Assembly: GCA_037576215.1 (NCBI GenBank)
Contig: JBANDB010000005.1
Span: forward strand, 5,146,001 to 5,210,000
Source: Armillaria gallica
Taxonomy: Eukaryota; Basidiomycota; Agaricomycetes; Agaricales; Physalacriaceae
Direction: 5' to 3'
Length of the DNA stretch: 64,000 bases
Within the stretch, counting starts at the first letter, position 1. Every line of letters starts with the position of its first letter. The translations under genes and the position numbers were made by a program. Below are positions 44,841-56,775 of the stretch, one piece after another. The notes under the pieces were generated by a model. The model made no database searches, had not been told where the DNA came from, and saw only the letters and a program-made list of their open reading frames with translations.

Positions 44841-45479
44841 ATAGTTGACGATGGGTTATCGATTTTTATACTCTATGTGTAGTGGTAAGGCATGTACATG
44901 TAACAAAGAGAAGAACGACTTTGGCATTCCTGCTCTTGTGTATTATGAAGCATCCGTAATCCCGGCTTGAACTAGTAGTATTGGCCCAAAGCTTAGAAGT
45001 GTCGAGCGTCGGGGAGAGAATGATATTGAAGATCTTTTCATTGGCAGTCGCCATTCTAAAGCGCCATCATGTGATCGCCCATGAACAGAAGGTTTTAAGC
45101 CCGGGACTGGAAAGGGATAGTGACTCTCAGGGACATTCAGCACGGTTACTACTATACAGCCGAGGCCGAACACGATTATCACGTCCAGGCTGCCAGATGC
45201 CTGGGAGATGACACCGAGACTCGGGTCGTTATCGATGGATGATGCATATGGCTCACACGCACGGCGTCCTTGGGTTGTGTTTGAGGGATGTCTGATTAGA
45301 GTATTAGCGCGCGTCCCTTCTGAATCGTTCAACAGATATTATTTGCACCCATGCGATTCGGGCTGAACGTGCAGGTCGTATCGGAAAATTCAGGCTATGG
45401 TTATCATTCTGGATCTGAGGTCACAGAAAAAGCGGTTGAGCTTTATTATTTGTCAATCATACCAAGAATACGGTATATT
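44841..45479. other. Intergenic, no gene recognised
   Basis: About 640 bp. A 129-codon minus frame (44943-45332) lacks family match and splice context, so it is not called. Confidence 0.45.
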
Positions 45480-47685
45480 TTGTCGAATTATTTTTACACA
45501 CAACTTACTGAATGTTATCTCGAACCAATCAAATATGTCAACAAACTCCTGCAGCTGGGTTCTGGATTCACAGTAATCACCGAAGTGATGTATGATGGCC
45601 AGACCAGTTTGCATAGCGGTGAGCACGGCGCGTTTGTGCGCTGGCGACCTCTAGGAAGGCGGGAGACCGTTGACGAAAGCGTTCCAGAAGGCTTCAGCCA
45701 TGGGTATCGTGCGCTCTTTTGGCAAATGATTTCCACCTGCTATCGTAACAGACAGGAAACGGATGGACCACACATTCATTGCAAGGGGAAGCAGATTCGC
45801 GTGTTCCCAGTCTATCAGACCACATATTACTTATCGTTGTCCACGAGGATCCATGACAACGTGAGAAATACAGTGAAACACGAGCTTGAAGCGAGGACTC
45901 ACGTTCCGATGATTTACATCGATGTGACAGAGAGCTAGTGGCAGTGATTTTAGCTCAGCGACTCTGTCTAGGTTCAGCGAACTTTCAAAGCGCAGGCATG
46001 CTTCTGGAGTATCAGAAAAATCTTCCATTTCCAGTATTTTCTGCAGACGAGGCACGATGTATCGATCAACAACAACAGTCGACAGTGCTTCTCCTTCCCA
46101 GGGAACAACGCGTCAGAAGTTGAGCAATCTCTGCGCAAATGTTCCGCTCCTCGTCCGCCGAAGTTTTAACTCTGTTCCAGAGTGCCCGGGATGAGATTGG
46201 CCACATAGGCAAAAGCAACATTTGGAGCTTTTCCAGACTGAATATTGGGTACGACAGGGCCTAGTAGACTGCGTACAAGTGCGACTTTGGACAAGTCAAT
46301 TTTGCAGTCCTGGCATTGTACAATGACCCCGTCTTCATTCTCAAGGGTGACCACTAAGGTTCTATAGCTGTGATGAGTGCGTGTAACTTATATGGACCAA
46401 GAAGTCCTTACAGACTGAAACACCCTTGCTCATCGTGGACACGCGCCGCCACAACTGCTTGTGAAAAGCAACTAGCCGCGGCAACTTTTACTTCTGCTAT
46501 AGCTTTGGGCCGAGAAAGCTTGGCGACAAGAGTTGGTATTCTGATTGGCATTGGATGCGTTGGCACGTTCTCCGAAGACAGATGCTGGGGTGTTGTAGCT
46601 TCGAAATCTTCCAGGTTGTTCTGATTAGTGTATACAGTCTTGATTCCCTGAGAAGCAGCCATGGTCGCAAAATTATCTGCCAGCCAATTATACATCGGGA
46701 CCATTTGCTCCAGATCATGAGTTTCCAAAGATGTATCAAACGTGCTGAGGACAAGTCCCATCTGCATCTCAGTGACTAGCGCACGGTGAGATGAGGAATC
46801 AGAGAAAGGTTCGACCAGAGCTGCCGAAAAAGCCTTTGTTGCAGAAAGTGATGGATATTCTGGGGAAGCATTTGCAGAGTAATCGTGCACATGCCAGGCG
46901 CAATTTTGTTCTCATCATCGAGGATAATCTAGTTGCATGTATCAGAAAGTAAACGGAGGATGTACTTGATAAAAATCACGTTTTTGGTGCCGAGATCTGG
47001 GTGACAGAGTGAGAACGGCAGCAAAGTCAATTCGCTTATTCTGCCGGTTCCAGAAGTGCAGCTACACACTTTCGCGCAGGTGCACATTCTAGGAGTGTGT
47101 ATTTCTGGAGAATAATTTCCAAGTGGGACTTAATGTAGTGGTCAAAAACATCAGCAGAGTTAATACCCAACGAGCACTTCGTGAAGATGCGTGCGAGGTC
47201 GGCAGAGATCGTCACGATATCCTTATACGATGTTTTCGCAATGTCCCGTGGAGTTCCAGGAACGAATTGGCAAAATTGGCCTTCCGAACTTTGCCAGAAT
47301 GAACCTCAGGAGCGATGTCGCCCAGAATACTGTGAGCGAGAGCCACACGAGATAAATCGATTTCGGTAACCTTCAACTTGGTGATCGCCTCGGTACTGTT
47401 TTCGAGAGTGACAATGAATGTACTAGAAGGATCGGATTAGCTGTTGGACTAAGGAAGGTAACGCAGCAAATTCGATTCAACTGACCGACTGTGAGCGCGT
47501 TGCTCCTCAACGGGGCGCGCGGAAACGGGTTTGGAGATGAAATACTGTGAAGCAACGTGTATTGCTTCGTTCATGCCTTGTGGTCCAGTACCGAGACGCG
47601 CAACTGAGGTACTTGGCATTGGAGATTGACTGAGTTGCAACTTGAAACTTAGAAGAGGTGAGTGACGGCTGCTGCGGCTGGTCAT
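45480..47685 (-). pseudogene. Degraded tandem pair of APH-type phosphotransferase domains
   Basis: Two homologous APH (aminoglycoside phosphotransferase-like) units lie head to tail. Upstream unit (47685 to about 46640): EAIHVASQYFISKPVSARPV, then across an intron TFIVTLENSTEAITKLKV, CSLGINSADVFDHYIKSHLE, and catalytic loop LPFSLCHPDLGTKNVIF (HxDxxxxN). Downstream unit (about 46640-45480): PMPIRIPTLVAKLS, TLVVTLENEDGVIVQC, CSLGR, VPRLQKILEMEDFS, catalytic loop LPLALCHIDVNHRN, LIDWEHANLLPLAMN (metal Asp). The frame from 46890 to 46408 runs from the end of unit 1 into unit 2 with no stop, so they were one fused protein or merged later. Breaks: one-base shifts near NFAN/FVPGT (unit 1) and PGT/LWNR (unit 2), a stop after LLEPAE in unit 1, and TAG after NGLPPS in unit 2. 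Most likely a pseudogene. Confidence 0.6.
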
Positions 47686-47736
47686 TCATCGTGTGGCGGA
47701 GTGGGATTTTAGAATAGAGCGACCAGAGCTAAGTGT

Positions 47737-47807
47737 GGCCTTATGGTCTAGTCGCATGATTCCTCGTTTGGGTCGAGGAGGTCCTGGGTTCAATTCCCAG
47801 TGAGGCC
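47737..47807 (+). tRNA. tRNA-Pro (TGG), no intron
   Basis: 5' GGCCTTA pairs with 3' TGAGGCC. Anticodon stem CCTCG/CGAGG with loop TTTGGGT gives anticodon TGG. T arm CTGGGTTCAATTCCCAG equals that of the tRNA-Pro at 12311. A CCTTTTT Pol III stop follows at about 47808-47813. It is the outer element of the arm duplicated at 62311-62346. Confidence 0.9.
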
Positions 47808-48016
47808 CTTTTTGCTGCAAATTTAAGACCTAAGTAAATAAATTAATAAATAAATAGCTTATAGTTATGTCTGAGAAAATGCGTACTCAACGAGTGCTCT
47901 CATCGACATCATCCATGATGTGGTTGAAAGACCGTTCGAGAAATCGCTTTGTCATACATTTTGTTAGCTTATAAAGACTAGTAAGGGTCATCTGGTCTTT
48001 CTTCCCAACCACCACC

Positions 48017-49387
48017 ATGTCTTTACCTCCCAGGAAAATCGGCAACGCTCTAATTAATCCCATCGGCTTTGGTGCCATGGGTCTCAGCAGCTTCTATGGG
48101 TCAGTAGACTCTGACGAGGAGCGTTACAAGGTCAGCTCTCTTCTCACAAATGTAGACGTTTTGTTGACGGGTAGTATAGATTCTAGATGCTGCATATGAA
48201 AACGGTTGCACGCATTGGGACTCTTCTAACGTCTACGGAGACTCTGAACTTCTTATTGGAAAATGGTATGTCCAGTATTTTTCTTTACGAAGCGGACTGT
48301 GCAACCAACAAGCATATGCTCAGGTTCAAGCGGTCCGGTAAACGAAACGAGATTTTCCTAACTTCCAAGTTCGGCATCACTCCGAATGGAGCTCGGGGCG
48401 ATCCCGAGTATGTTAAGGAGCAATGCGCGAAATCCCTTGAACGCTTTGGGGTCGACTACATTGATCTGTACTATCAACACCGGTAAGAGATTCATCGAAG
48501 CAGCAGCATATCGGCCTTCACCGTTGAACAGACCTGATCGTAATGTACCGATTGAAGTTGGTCATTCCTTTCTACTCGATGTCCTCTATCTAACCATCCT
48601 TCAGCATACTGTCGCTGCGATGGCTGAGCTCGTTAAGTGCGCTCACATTTTCAATTGTTTCATACTTATATAGACGTTGACCACTTTGTTAGGGAGGGGA
48701 AAGTGAAGTACCTCGGCTTGTCAGAGTGCACAGCCAAAGACCTTCGTAGAGCGCATGCCATCCATCCAATCTCTGCCATCCAGGTCGAATTTTCACCCTT
48801 GGTTCTCTATATCGAAGATTCGAAACTCGCGATTTTGCAAACAGCCAGAGAGCTGGGTATCACCGTCGTCGCGTACTCTCCGTTGGCTAGGGGCCTTATC
48901 ACTGGTCAATACACGTCGCCTGACGACTTCGAAGAAGGAGATTTCCGGAAGACTATTCCCAAGTGAGTATCCTTGAGTTCGCCTGCTTTAGAACGCAATC
49001 ACCATGGAGTTTCCATAGGTATTCCAAGGAGAACTTCCCCAAGATTCTTAACCTTGTTGATCATTTGAAGGCGATTGCATCAAAGCATAATGCGACGCCT
49101 GGTCAGGTTACCCTCGCTTGGATCCTTGCACAAGGCGATGACTTCGTCGTTATTCCGGGCACGAAGAAGATCAAGGTAGTCATGTAGTATCATCATGTTT
49201 CATTGTCTTACATTCACTTGTTCCCCAGTATTTGGAAGAAAACCTAGGAGCGGCTAAGGTTAAGCTCAACCAAGAGGAGGCTGCTGCAATTCGTAAACTT
49301 GCAGAAGAAAGCGATATTCCTGGTGAAAGGTACGCAGCAGCCGGGATGGCAGCGGTGTTGCAGGGAACGCCCGAGTTATCCAAATAG
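48017..49387 (+). CDS. Aldo-keto reductase (AKR13/YakC-like), copy 2
   Basis: Closest relative of copy 3. [57 protein letters not shown] (catalytic Asp and Tyr), [20 protein letters not shown] (Lys), [11 protein letters not shown] (His, about 48475), [40 protein letters not shown], and [23 protein letters not shown]. Ends [13 protein letters not shown] at 49387. Seven exons with GT-AG junctions. Spacer to the SDR gene is about 330 bp. A duplicated promoter precedes it with cgctttgtcatacattttgt and ttataaagact (TATA-like, about 50 bp upstream). Intact. Confidence 0.94.
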
Positions 49388-49713
49388 CTTTCATCCGGTG
49401 AAGGACCAGGTGTGAGGCGATTTGCATAAGTATATCGTGTAAATAATGATGACAGGTGTAGTGACAGGATTGTGCGAAATGAGACCTTGTTTTTATGGAC
49501 ACGACTCGGAGTCGGCGATCGATCACTTACCCGAGAATTATCAATCCGGGGGCTTCAGCATTGGTCATGTTGTATCTAAGCGTATGTTAACCAAAGCAGC
49601 CGTCTTCGTCAGCTCAATGTCGGTGGCTGAATGATAAGGCCCCTGGCCGACTAAGCTAGCACTGATATAAGTATGATTAGATGCGCCTCATCAATCAGTT
49701 TCTCGGAAGTACC

Positions 49714-51100
49714 ATGACTTCTAATGCCTCGAAGATCATCTTTGTGCGTTCGTTTCTCGCTGATGATTACCAAGGTGTAATTTCTTTGTTCAAGGTCACC
49801 GGCGGTACCGGCTTCATTGGGTTCCACGTCCTTGTTCAGCTGCTACAAGCTGGATATACAGTTCGAGCGTGTGTTCATTCACTATCTAACGTTTCATTGA
49901 AACTGAAAGCTTTAACCCAGCACAGCACGGGGAAAGAAGGCACACCTTCTCCGCAATGCGCTCGGCATGACGTACGACAAACTACAAGTCTTAGAAATTC
50001 CGGACATCTTCTCCGATGACTTGAGCGAAGCTCTGCAAGGTTCGTTTCTTGCCTTGGCTGCTGAAACATAAGACTGCAGCTTCATGCTTGACTTCAGGTG
50101 TGTATGGAATTATCCATCTTGCATCAACAACTCCTGGAAAAGCGGACGCCGCAACGTCTTATCGTGTGTGTATTTACTGAATTTTGTGTGGTAGTTCCTC
50201 ATGCTGAACATTCATTTCAAGCTTGCAACTGAAGGATCCCGTCACATATTGCGCGAAGCCATCAAGGCTGGTGTAAAACGTGTAGTAAACACCAGTACCA
50301 TGATGGCGTATCCTCCTGGAGGACCTTATGGGGTTGACGGCATGTTTATCGTATCCTGAACTTGGAGGTAACGCTAATGAGCATAATATAGATTGGTTCT
50401 CTATGACGCAAGAAGAAGTCACTGCAACGAATAATCCCTTCTTGATCTACCGAGGCTCCAAGACAGCCGCAGATCAGGCTATGTTAGAATTTTCGAAAGA
50501 TTATCCAGAGCTAGATCTTTCCTTCGGTACGGAGGAGTCTACTTGCTCGCCATATTTTATGGAACTGATAAGCACGCTACAGTTGCTCCACATTATACCT
50601 TTGGTCCCCTTGCTCCCGGATTTGAACACATGTTACTAGAGCCCGAGTACAAAGCCTTCTCTACCAACGGCTTCATATACGCCCTCCTCCTCCCCAATAA
50701 CGTCCACTTTGCCGTATTCCCGGGAGTCATCGACGTCCGCGACGTTGCCCGGGCACACCTCCTCGCCCTGGAATCTCCGCCTACGTCGGCGGTCGGTAGG
50801 AAGAGATCCCCTCTGGTCTCCCCTTACCAATCGTCCTATAAAGAAGCCATCGAAATCATTGCCAAGGAACGGCCGGAATTGAAGGACCGTCTTGTTCACC
50901 CGTCGAAGGCGCCAGAGTGGCCTTCCTATACGTTCGAAGTCGATAGAGAGCTGGTTGAGAAGCAGATTGGGCTCAAGGCGGATTCATATATCCCTTGGAG
51001 AGATACCGTGCTAGATGCTGTGGATAGTCTAGTCCGGATCGAGAATATCTGGAAGGCGAAAGGGTTCAAAGTTGCGGTACCTGATACTCCTCCGTTGTAA
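49714..51100 (+). CDS. NAD(P)H-dependent ketoreductase of the extended SDR family
   Basis: Dihydroflavonol reductase/cinnamoyl-CoA reductase-like enzyme that reduces an aldehyde or ketone. Start MTSNASKIIF|VTGGTGFIGFHVLVQLLQAG assembles the TGxxGxxG cofactor loop across the first intron. Then YDKLQVLEIPDIFSDDLSEA, GVYGIIHLASTTPGKADAAT, GSRHILREAIKAGVKRVVNT, and YRGSKTAADQAMLEFSKDYP (YxxxK active site, about 50440). An intron at about 50535-50580 joins DLSF to VAPHYTFGPLAPGFEHMLLE. The rest is one exon ending AVPDTPPL-stop. The join near 50338-50393 works best as a GC-AG intron (gcatgt...atatag). A broken copy lies at 59398-60290. Confidence 0.88.
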
Positions 51101-51162
51101 AAGGCTGCTGACGTTGTATAAATGGAGACCATAAAAAATGTAATGCTCGTTTCCCCATCTCT

Positions 51163-51672
51163 TCAGGTTTTCGCCGATGCCCCTTGTGTTGCAGTGGGTA
51201 CCGCCCACCTGAAAGCTACCCTCTTCACATCCGTACCATCGCTGTACGTTATCCACCGCAAATTTGGAACGATCTCCCGATGCCCAAGGAAGAACATGCC
51301 CAAGTTGGCCCGTGCGTCCGTCATAGGATCCTTCGAACCCCCGCGCTTCGACACGCCGAACGTTATACTCCGACATAGAATATTCGGCAAACCCTGGTCC
51401 AAGTTGAGAATCCGAGTGATGGTTGCTTCTCCACGAAGCAAACGGCGGAAATGCACGATGAACGGCAGTGTCGGTATGGACACATCACGCCATGATACAC
51501 GAAGGAAGAGTTCAGCCCATGCGTGATTCACAAGGACGGAGGACGTGATGAGATGGACACGTTCGGCGGTGGTGAGTTCGAGGGTCCACAGAGAAGAGAT
51601 GATCTGCTCGATGATTTCCGGGGGGAGTAGGGTTACGATGTTGGGGGACATGCCGTTGAAGAAGGGAAACAT
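51163..51672 (-). CDS. F-box-like protein, short
   Basis: Single-exon frame of 169 residues. N-terminal LPPEIIEQIISSLW, then LITSSVLVNHAWAELFLRVS and WRDVSIP, the usual F-box helix pattern of Agaricomycete F-box proteins that dock on Skp1 in SCF ubiquitin ligases. The tail (NILCRSITFGVSKRGG, HREIVPNLRWITYSDGTDVK) is short with no clear LRR or WD repeats, so it may be truncated. Tail-to-tail with the SDR gene, 62 bp apart. Confidence 0.7.
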   Translation of the reverse strand: MFPFFNGMSPNIVTLLPPEIIEQIISSLWTLELTTAERVHLITSSVLVNHAWAELFLRVSWRDVSIPTLPFIVHFRRLLRGEATITRILNLDQGLPNILCRSITFGVSKRGGSKDPMTDARANLGMFFLGHREIVPNLRWITYSDGTDVKRVAFRWAVPTATQGASAKT

Positions 51673-52511
51673 GCTCAGAGTACTCTTGTAGGGGTCAGCG
51701 CCCGTATATAAGGCGCTCAGGGTCCGGCCTTGTCTGAGACCCGAAGTTTATCGCGCCCTGATCGCTTGAGGACTAGTCAGCGCCGTCATATCCTTCATTC
51801 AAACTGTCACGAAGGTCATTGAGCTTGAAGTTACAGGCCAAAGGACTTTTGTGCGACATCATCCATGCTGGGGTGGTCGACTAAGGCTTTCGTCTCACTA
51901 GCCTTGGATGTACCGAACATAAGGGAACGGGGCGTAAATTCCTTCTAGTGGGCTGCATGATGGTCCAGCGAACAGCTATGATGAAGCCGACTTCTTGAAG
52001 TAATCGGATCCGCCCACTCCTCGAGAAAGCGACATATGTTGATGGTATCCTGTTGACGGGACTTATCTTCCGCCGACAAAAGACGGTTGCTAAAGGACGT
52101 TCAGCTCATACAGCATTGTCGTCCATATGCTTCTCATTGATTCGACTCTTACCCTCTTAGTACCATTCATTGTGACTCTCGCGCTGAACGTAATCTTGCT
52201 TGAAGACTTGAACTTGAGCTTGATGCTTGAAGTGCATATCCCGCTTAAACCCGACCCCAAGGTGTTGATGCAGACTAGTTCCGACCCGAAGACAGGCGGA
52301 TCAGCCGAACAAACGCGCACGCGATTTGAACGCGTGTTTGTTTACAGGTGAGGTGAGGCCACATGACTGTGACGATGCTACGTTGATTTATGTATGGTTA
52401 GACAGTTGGCGTGTGAAAATAAATGTGTGGTTGTGCCGTGAATGATAATGCTGATGGTGATGCCGATGATATGATGAAAATGAGAACGCAGTAAATCAAA
52501 TGCCGGAAGAG
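51673..52511. other. Intergenic, no gene recognised
   Basis: About 840 bp; promoter of the F-box gene and 3' flank of the next gene. No supported frame. Confidence 0.5.
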
Positions 52512-53531
52512 CTATTGGGTCCGCCTCCTCGACCTCGGTCTCTCTTCCTCCTCGGCATCCGAGACCTCGTTATCTTCTCTCTGCCGCGTCAAAGGTGACG
52601 ACGGACCCACGACAGCTGGTGTCGGAGCCTGGACCGCTAGAGGAGCAGGAGACTGGACAGGAAGGATTGCAGGTACCAGCTGTAGTTGTGCAGGTACTGG
52701 TACTGGTGCGACATTGTTTGTGACGACATCATCCCACGAGCTGCGAAATTCGGACGCGTGGCGAGACTCCAACCATTGCACTGCTACCGGCGCAGCAGAC
52801 TCTCGCGTGGCTTTTTCCGGCGTGGCTGGGGGAAGTAGAGGATGTAGCATGTTTTCAAGCTCGTGGCGGCGTTCATGGTCTTCCACTGATGGATCATCAT
52901 GACGTGGAACGAATACCTCCCCGTCACGATAAATGAAGGGAATCGAGTTAGCGGCGGCCCAAGACGAGAGGGAGACGGCCGACGCCACATCTTTTATCGA
53001 TGAGGGAGACCGTCGCACATTGACGGAAGGTGGCAGAGAGGGAAGCTCTCGCACTGGAGGGGGAGACGATGAAAGGAAGCCCGTGTGGTTGTTTGCGTAA
53101 ATAACAGGGCCCCCATGGGGACCGATGCGTTGTGATTGTGGCGTTCTTGTGCATGGTTCGGATGGCTCGCCGTTGCGGGCAGGGGGGGTAGCGTTGCCAA
53201 ACACAAAGAGTCTGTTTTTCAACCCTTCAGTTGCCCATGAAAACATCCCTGAAAACGAAAATCCCTGTGACGCCGATTCCAGTTTTTGACACGGCGCGTC
53301 GTCGATGGAAGGGGGGAGGTTGAACACGCATCTTGATAGACGGATGTTAGATAGAAAAACAAGAGCAACGTTGCAAACTTACTCGACTTGTATATGAACA
53401 TAACCACGAGAATCTGGCGCCAAACCTGGAAGGACGACCTGGTGGTCAGAACCGGGAGACTTGAGGATAACAGTGACATCGGGAGTTTGGGATGGAGAGT
53501 GCGTTAGGTAAGAAGGGATTAGGACCTCCAT
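52512..53531 (-). CDS. Unknown proline/serine-rich protein
   Basis: Two exons: MEVLIPSYLTHSPSQTPDVT through GLAPDSRGYVHIQVE (53531-53382), an intron ending atcaag near 53331, then a 270-codon exon. The first part (VTVILKSPGSDHQVVLPGLA) could be a small beta-rich domain. The rest is mostly disordered, with PPPVRELPSLPP, a helical patch HERRHELENMLHPLLPPATP, a Pro/Val/Ala stretch, and an acidic then Arg-rich end EVSDAEEEERPRSRRR. About 320 residues. No family recognised. Confidence 0.6.
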
Positions 53532-55096
53532 GGTGTGAGCCGTGGGTGAAGCTGAAAACTTCGAGTTCCAAACATCGCCACCTTATAAGTGCCGGCCTCG
53601 GGTAAACAAGAACTTTGTTCGTGGCGTCATCAACATTTTTAGCAATTGGTCAAATTGTGATGAAGCTTCGACAGCGCATTGACCATGCTTTGTCGGTCTA
53701 GAAACGGCCAAAGCAAGCATACCTGCTTTGAGAGTACGTGATATCTTTGTTAATAACATTCCTAGGAACGTGAAGCAGACACGGGTCGTCAGGTATGTCC
53801 TCGACAGACAAAAGGGGAACTAGAGCGAGAGTAATACACGGAGACCAGTATTGTTTCCAAGGCATTTGTGCAGGAACATCAGTGTCGTGACTGACCGAGG
53901 AATGTCATCAGTTCGGTTACATACTAGAAGGCAGAACCTTTTTCGTGTGGCGAAAGCAAGCTGTTAGTGAACTGTGACCCGGACCGGAGTTGACCCAGAG
54001 CGCCGCTTGCTGACTAGTGACGGAAGCCCGCGTTGAGCCCGTGGTCGACGGCACGTGGAGTCCATCCACATCTACGACAGTCAAAGTCGACGACAACGCA
54101 GCGCCTTGAGGCCCATTCCGGACTGCTGTTACAACAAACATCTTTCCCAATCCGGATATTTAAAATCGTGGGGATTTCTCATATTCAAACAAATCAGGAA
54201 CAAATATTGAATAAATATTCAATTGGCCAAAATAGCTGGATATACAGACATACTGCCATGCCGTACCAGGAAACGGGTCAAACGCTCATATCTCAACGAC
54301 GACGGCACTTTTTGGTGAGCGGTTTTTTTCAGGTCAGAGATTAAGTGATTCAACATCTATGTACATGAGCTTTAGTTGGGTTACTCTTAATTTCTCTCTC
54401 AATAAATATTTCATCCAGGGAAAATACGAAATTGTCAGCCACTTCATGAAAATAGGCTCGGTCACTCCTCGTCCCAGCCATAGAGATCCCAGCATACTTT
54501 TGGAAGCCTCTGGTGAGGATGAGAACGTAACAACAAGGAGGGCTTCCTTGAAACTATCTAAATACCGGCAAAATACCCATTGACCCGTTTCCATGCTTTT
54601 GAGACCATCACTCGGGAAAAAATTCAATGATGCCTCTTATCCCACAGACTCAAGACTTCATAAACTAATAGAATACATATTTTTCTTGTTGTAAGCAGTG
54701 ACTTACATTGAAAAATTGCTGCATTCAGTTTTTAAACATACCAGCCCGACAGTATCCACTATTTTGCAAAGATTAAGGACAAATTAGCCCAATCTGACAC
54801 ATCTTTATCCAGAATATGAAAGCCTGAAATTTTTCATGGAACCCTAATATTGCCGTAACGAGCACCACTCAAAGCTCCGTGCTTCGCAGTGCCCCGCATG
54901 GCCTTATACGGTAAAGGGCGCCATTTGCTCTCTGGAAATAGGATATAGCAGGCTATATCGGCGCTCAACGAGTCCTCAAACACCTGAATGACATGGACAG
55001 CTCATTATTGGCCTATGGGAAGGTTTCCCATCAGCCCGGCGATTGTGATGGTATAAATGTACCGGGGTGCCATGGTGTCCTACACTTTATCCCGCC
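53532..55096. other. Long AT-rich intergenic, no gene recognised
   Basis: About 1.56 kb. 54150-54840 is markedly AT-rich with only short frames (for example 54359-54583 and 54334-54627), none supported. It may be old transposon debris. The right end holds the hydrolase promoter. Confidence 0.45.
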
Positions 55097-56117
55097 ATGG
55101 ACAAAGTAGCAGAAATCCAGCAGACAGACGTTCCAGAGATCCTCTTCCCTAGTATGTTCGATCCCAGCTTCTGTTCTGCTGCAGCTGACATCGATCTTGA
55201 CAGCTGTGGGCATCTTTTTACCACTCCTCGAAGCTGAGAGAGAGAAGATCCTGGGAACAAGCAAGAGGGCGTTCCAGTATGGTGCGACAGACAGACACAA
55301 GGTATGTCTCTCCAAACTTGCTGTGTTTCCGATTGTAATCTCTTGCGACCAGCTTGATATCTACTACCCATCGTCTGCGTCTGCATCATCCAAGAGCCCT
55401 ATTCTATTCTTCTGCTACGGAGGGGGCTTCATTACCGGCGCTCGTATCCTCCCCCCTCCAGCTGACCTCTCCTACGGCAACCTTGGATCGTACTTTGCAG
55501 ACCAAGGCTTCATAACCATCATCCCCGACTACCGTCTCGTCCCCGACGTCCAGCATCCCGAAGCAGCCCGGGATGTACGCGATGCTATGCAGTGGGTCGT
55601 CGACAACCCCGAGAAGCTCGCATTCGGTGGAGTCACGGAACCCGATCTCGACGCTCTCTTTGTAATGGGCCACTCCGCGGGAGCCATGAACGTGTTTACG
55701 ATTCTTATCACCCCCGAATTATACTCGGCCACTTTACATCCCAAAATTAAGGGCGCGGTGCTGTTCGCTGGGGCATATACGTTCGAAGAGATGCCTTCGT
55801 TCATGACCGCTCCGGTAGAGCAGTACTACGGTGGCTTCGAACATCAGAAGGAAAAGCTACCACTGGGTCTGCTGCAGGCGGCTTCTGATGAGAAGATAGC
55901 CTCACTGCCTAGATTACTGTTGGGCATTGCCGAACGAGACCCTGAATCGCTGGTCAACGCCTCAAAGAATTTCCAGTTGGCTTTGGAAGCCCGAGGGTTG
56001 ACATATGACAAATTTGTCGCTGCAGGGCATAATCACATCAGCGTTACTTTTGCGCTCAGCACGGGTCAAGGCGAGGAATGGGCATCGGACGTCGTGAAAT
56101 GGATTAGATCGGCGTGA
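55097..56117 (+). CDS. Alpha/beta hydrolase (carboxylesterase-like)
   Basis: Esterase-type enzyme with unknown substrate, no signal peptide. MDKVAEIQQTDVPEILFPT spans intron 1 (about 55152-55202); intron 2 at 55302-55352 joins DRHK to LDIYYPSS. Motifs: oxyanion loop FCYGGGFITGAR (Tyr replaces the usual His of HGGG), IIPDYRLVPDVQHPEAARDV, nucleophile elbow VMGHSAGAMN (Ser, about 55678), acid region GIAERDPESL, and His in AAGHNHISV (about 56035). About 310 residues, complete. Confidence 0.9.
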
Positions 56118-56775
56118 TATTTGTGAGTGCACCGGTGCGCTTATAATATCAAAACAGAATTACGCATCTGCTTTTGTTTACTTATGTTCTACTTAGTCTT
56201 GTTAATATCCTGTATATGAAGCTGTCGGTATATAGACTTGTCTTTCCGAGTTTAAATTTGGTAGGCGTTACAGTTTTTACCCAAAAGGTTATGATCGGGT
56301 TTCAATGTGTATTTAAATATTCGACCAGCTTCCCCATCTGATTTTAGCGTTCAAATCTCAGAACTTAGAAGACGTCCTAGTCCAAATGACATATGTCGCT
56401 GTGCCATCGTTGGCTATATCAAATTCAAGTTAAATGCCAATGCTACCACTGTCAGCCATGAAAAGATTTAGTTTGCTGCACAAGGCTTCGTAGGAATCGG
56501 TGATGCGAATAATAAAGCAGCTATAGCCTATCTCATCTCGTCTCATCATTACACGGCACAGTACCTTCAGGCACACTGGACGCAAGGTTGCAGTTAACAG
56601 CACAACGAAACCGAAACCTCACGATAATCACAAGTTAGTCAACAGGTTTTCACGTGGCCAAATCGTAGCGGTGCGAGCACCGAGTCCCCGATTATTTCCG
56701 GACCTTATATCTTTTCCGGATCCTTCCAGTGCAAGGATGTCTCAGAACTATTTCACCTTCTATTAATCGACCATA
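56118..56775. other. Intergenic, no gene recognised
   Basis: About 660 bp, AT-rich, no supported frame. Confidence 0.5.

Larger units (their letters stand above)
47737..50658 (+). repeat. Arm A of a large eroded inverted repeat (tRNA-Pro, AKR, SDR)
   Basis: Contains tRNA-Pro, aldo-keto reductase copy 2 with its promoter, the spacer (gcgaaatgagaccttg; cgtcagctcaatgtcggtggctgaatg), and the SDR gene up to the codons for EPEYKAF. All four parts recur in the same order on the opposite strand at 59398-62346. Confidence 0.85.

Noticed and set aside
44943..45332. 129-codon minus-strand frame
   Set aside because: No family, no start context, no splice signals; sits in a normal intergenic stretch.
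45351..45938. 195-codon plus-strand frame
   Set aside because: Antisense to the second APH unit, which shows family motifs on the minus strand.
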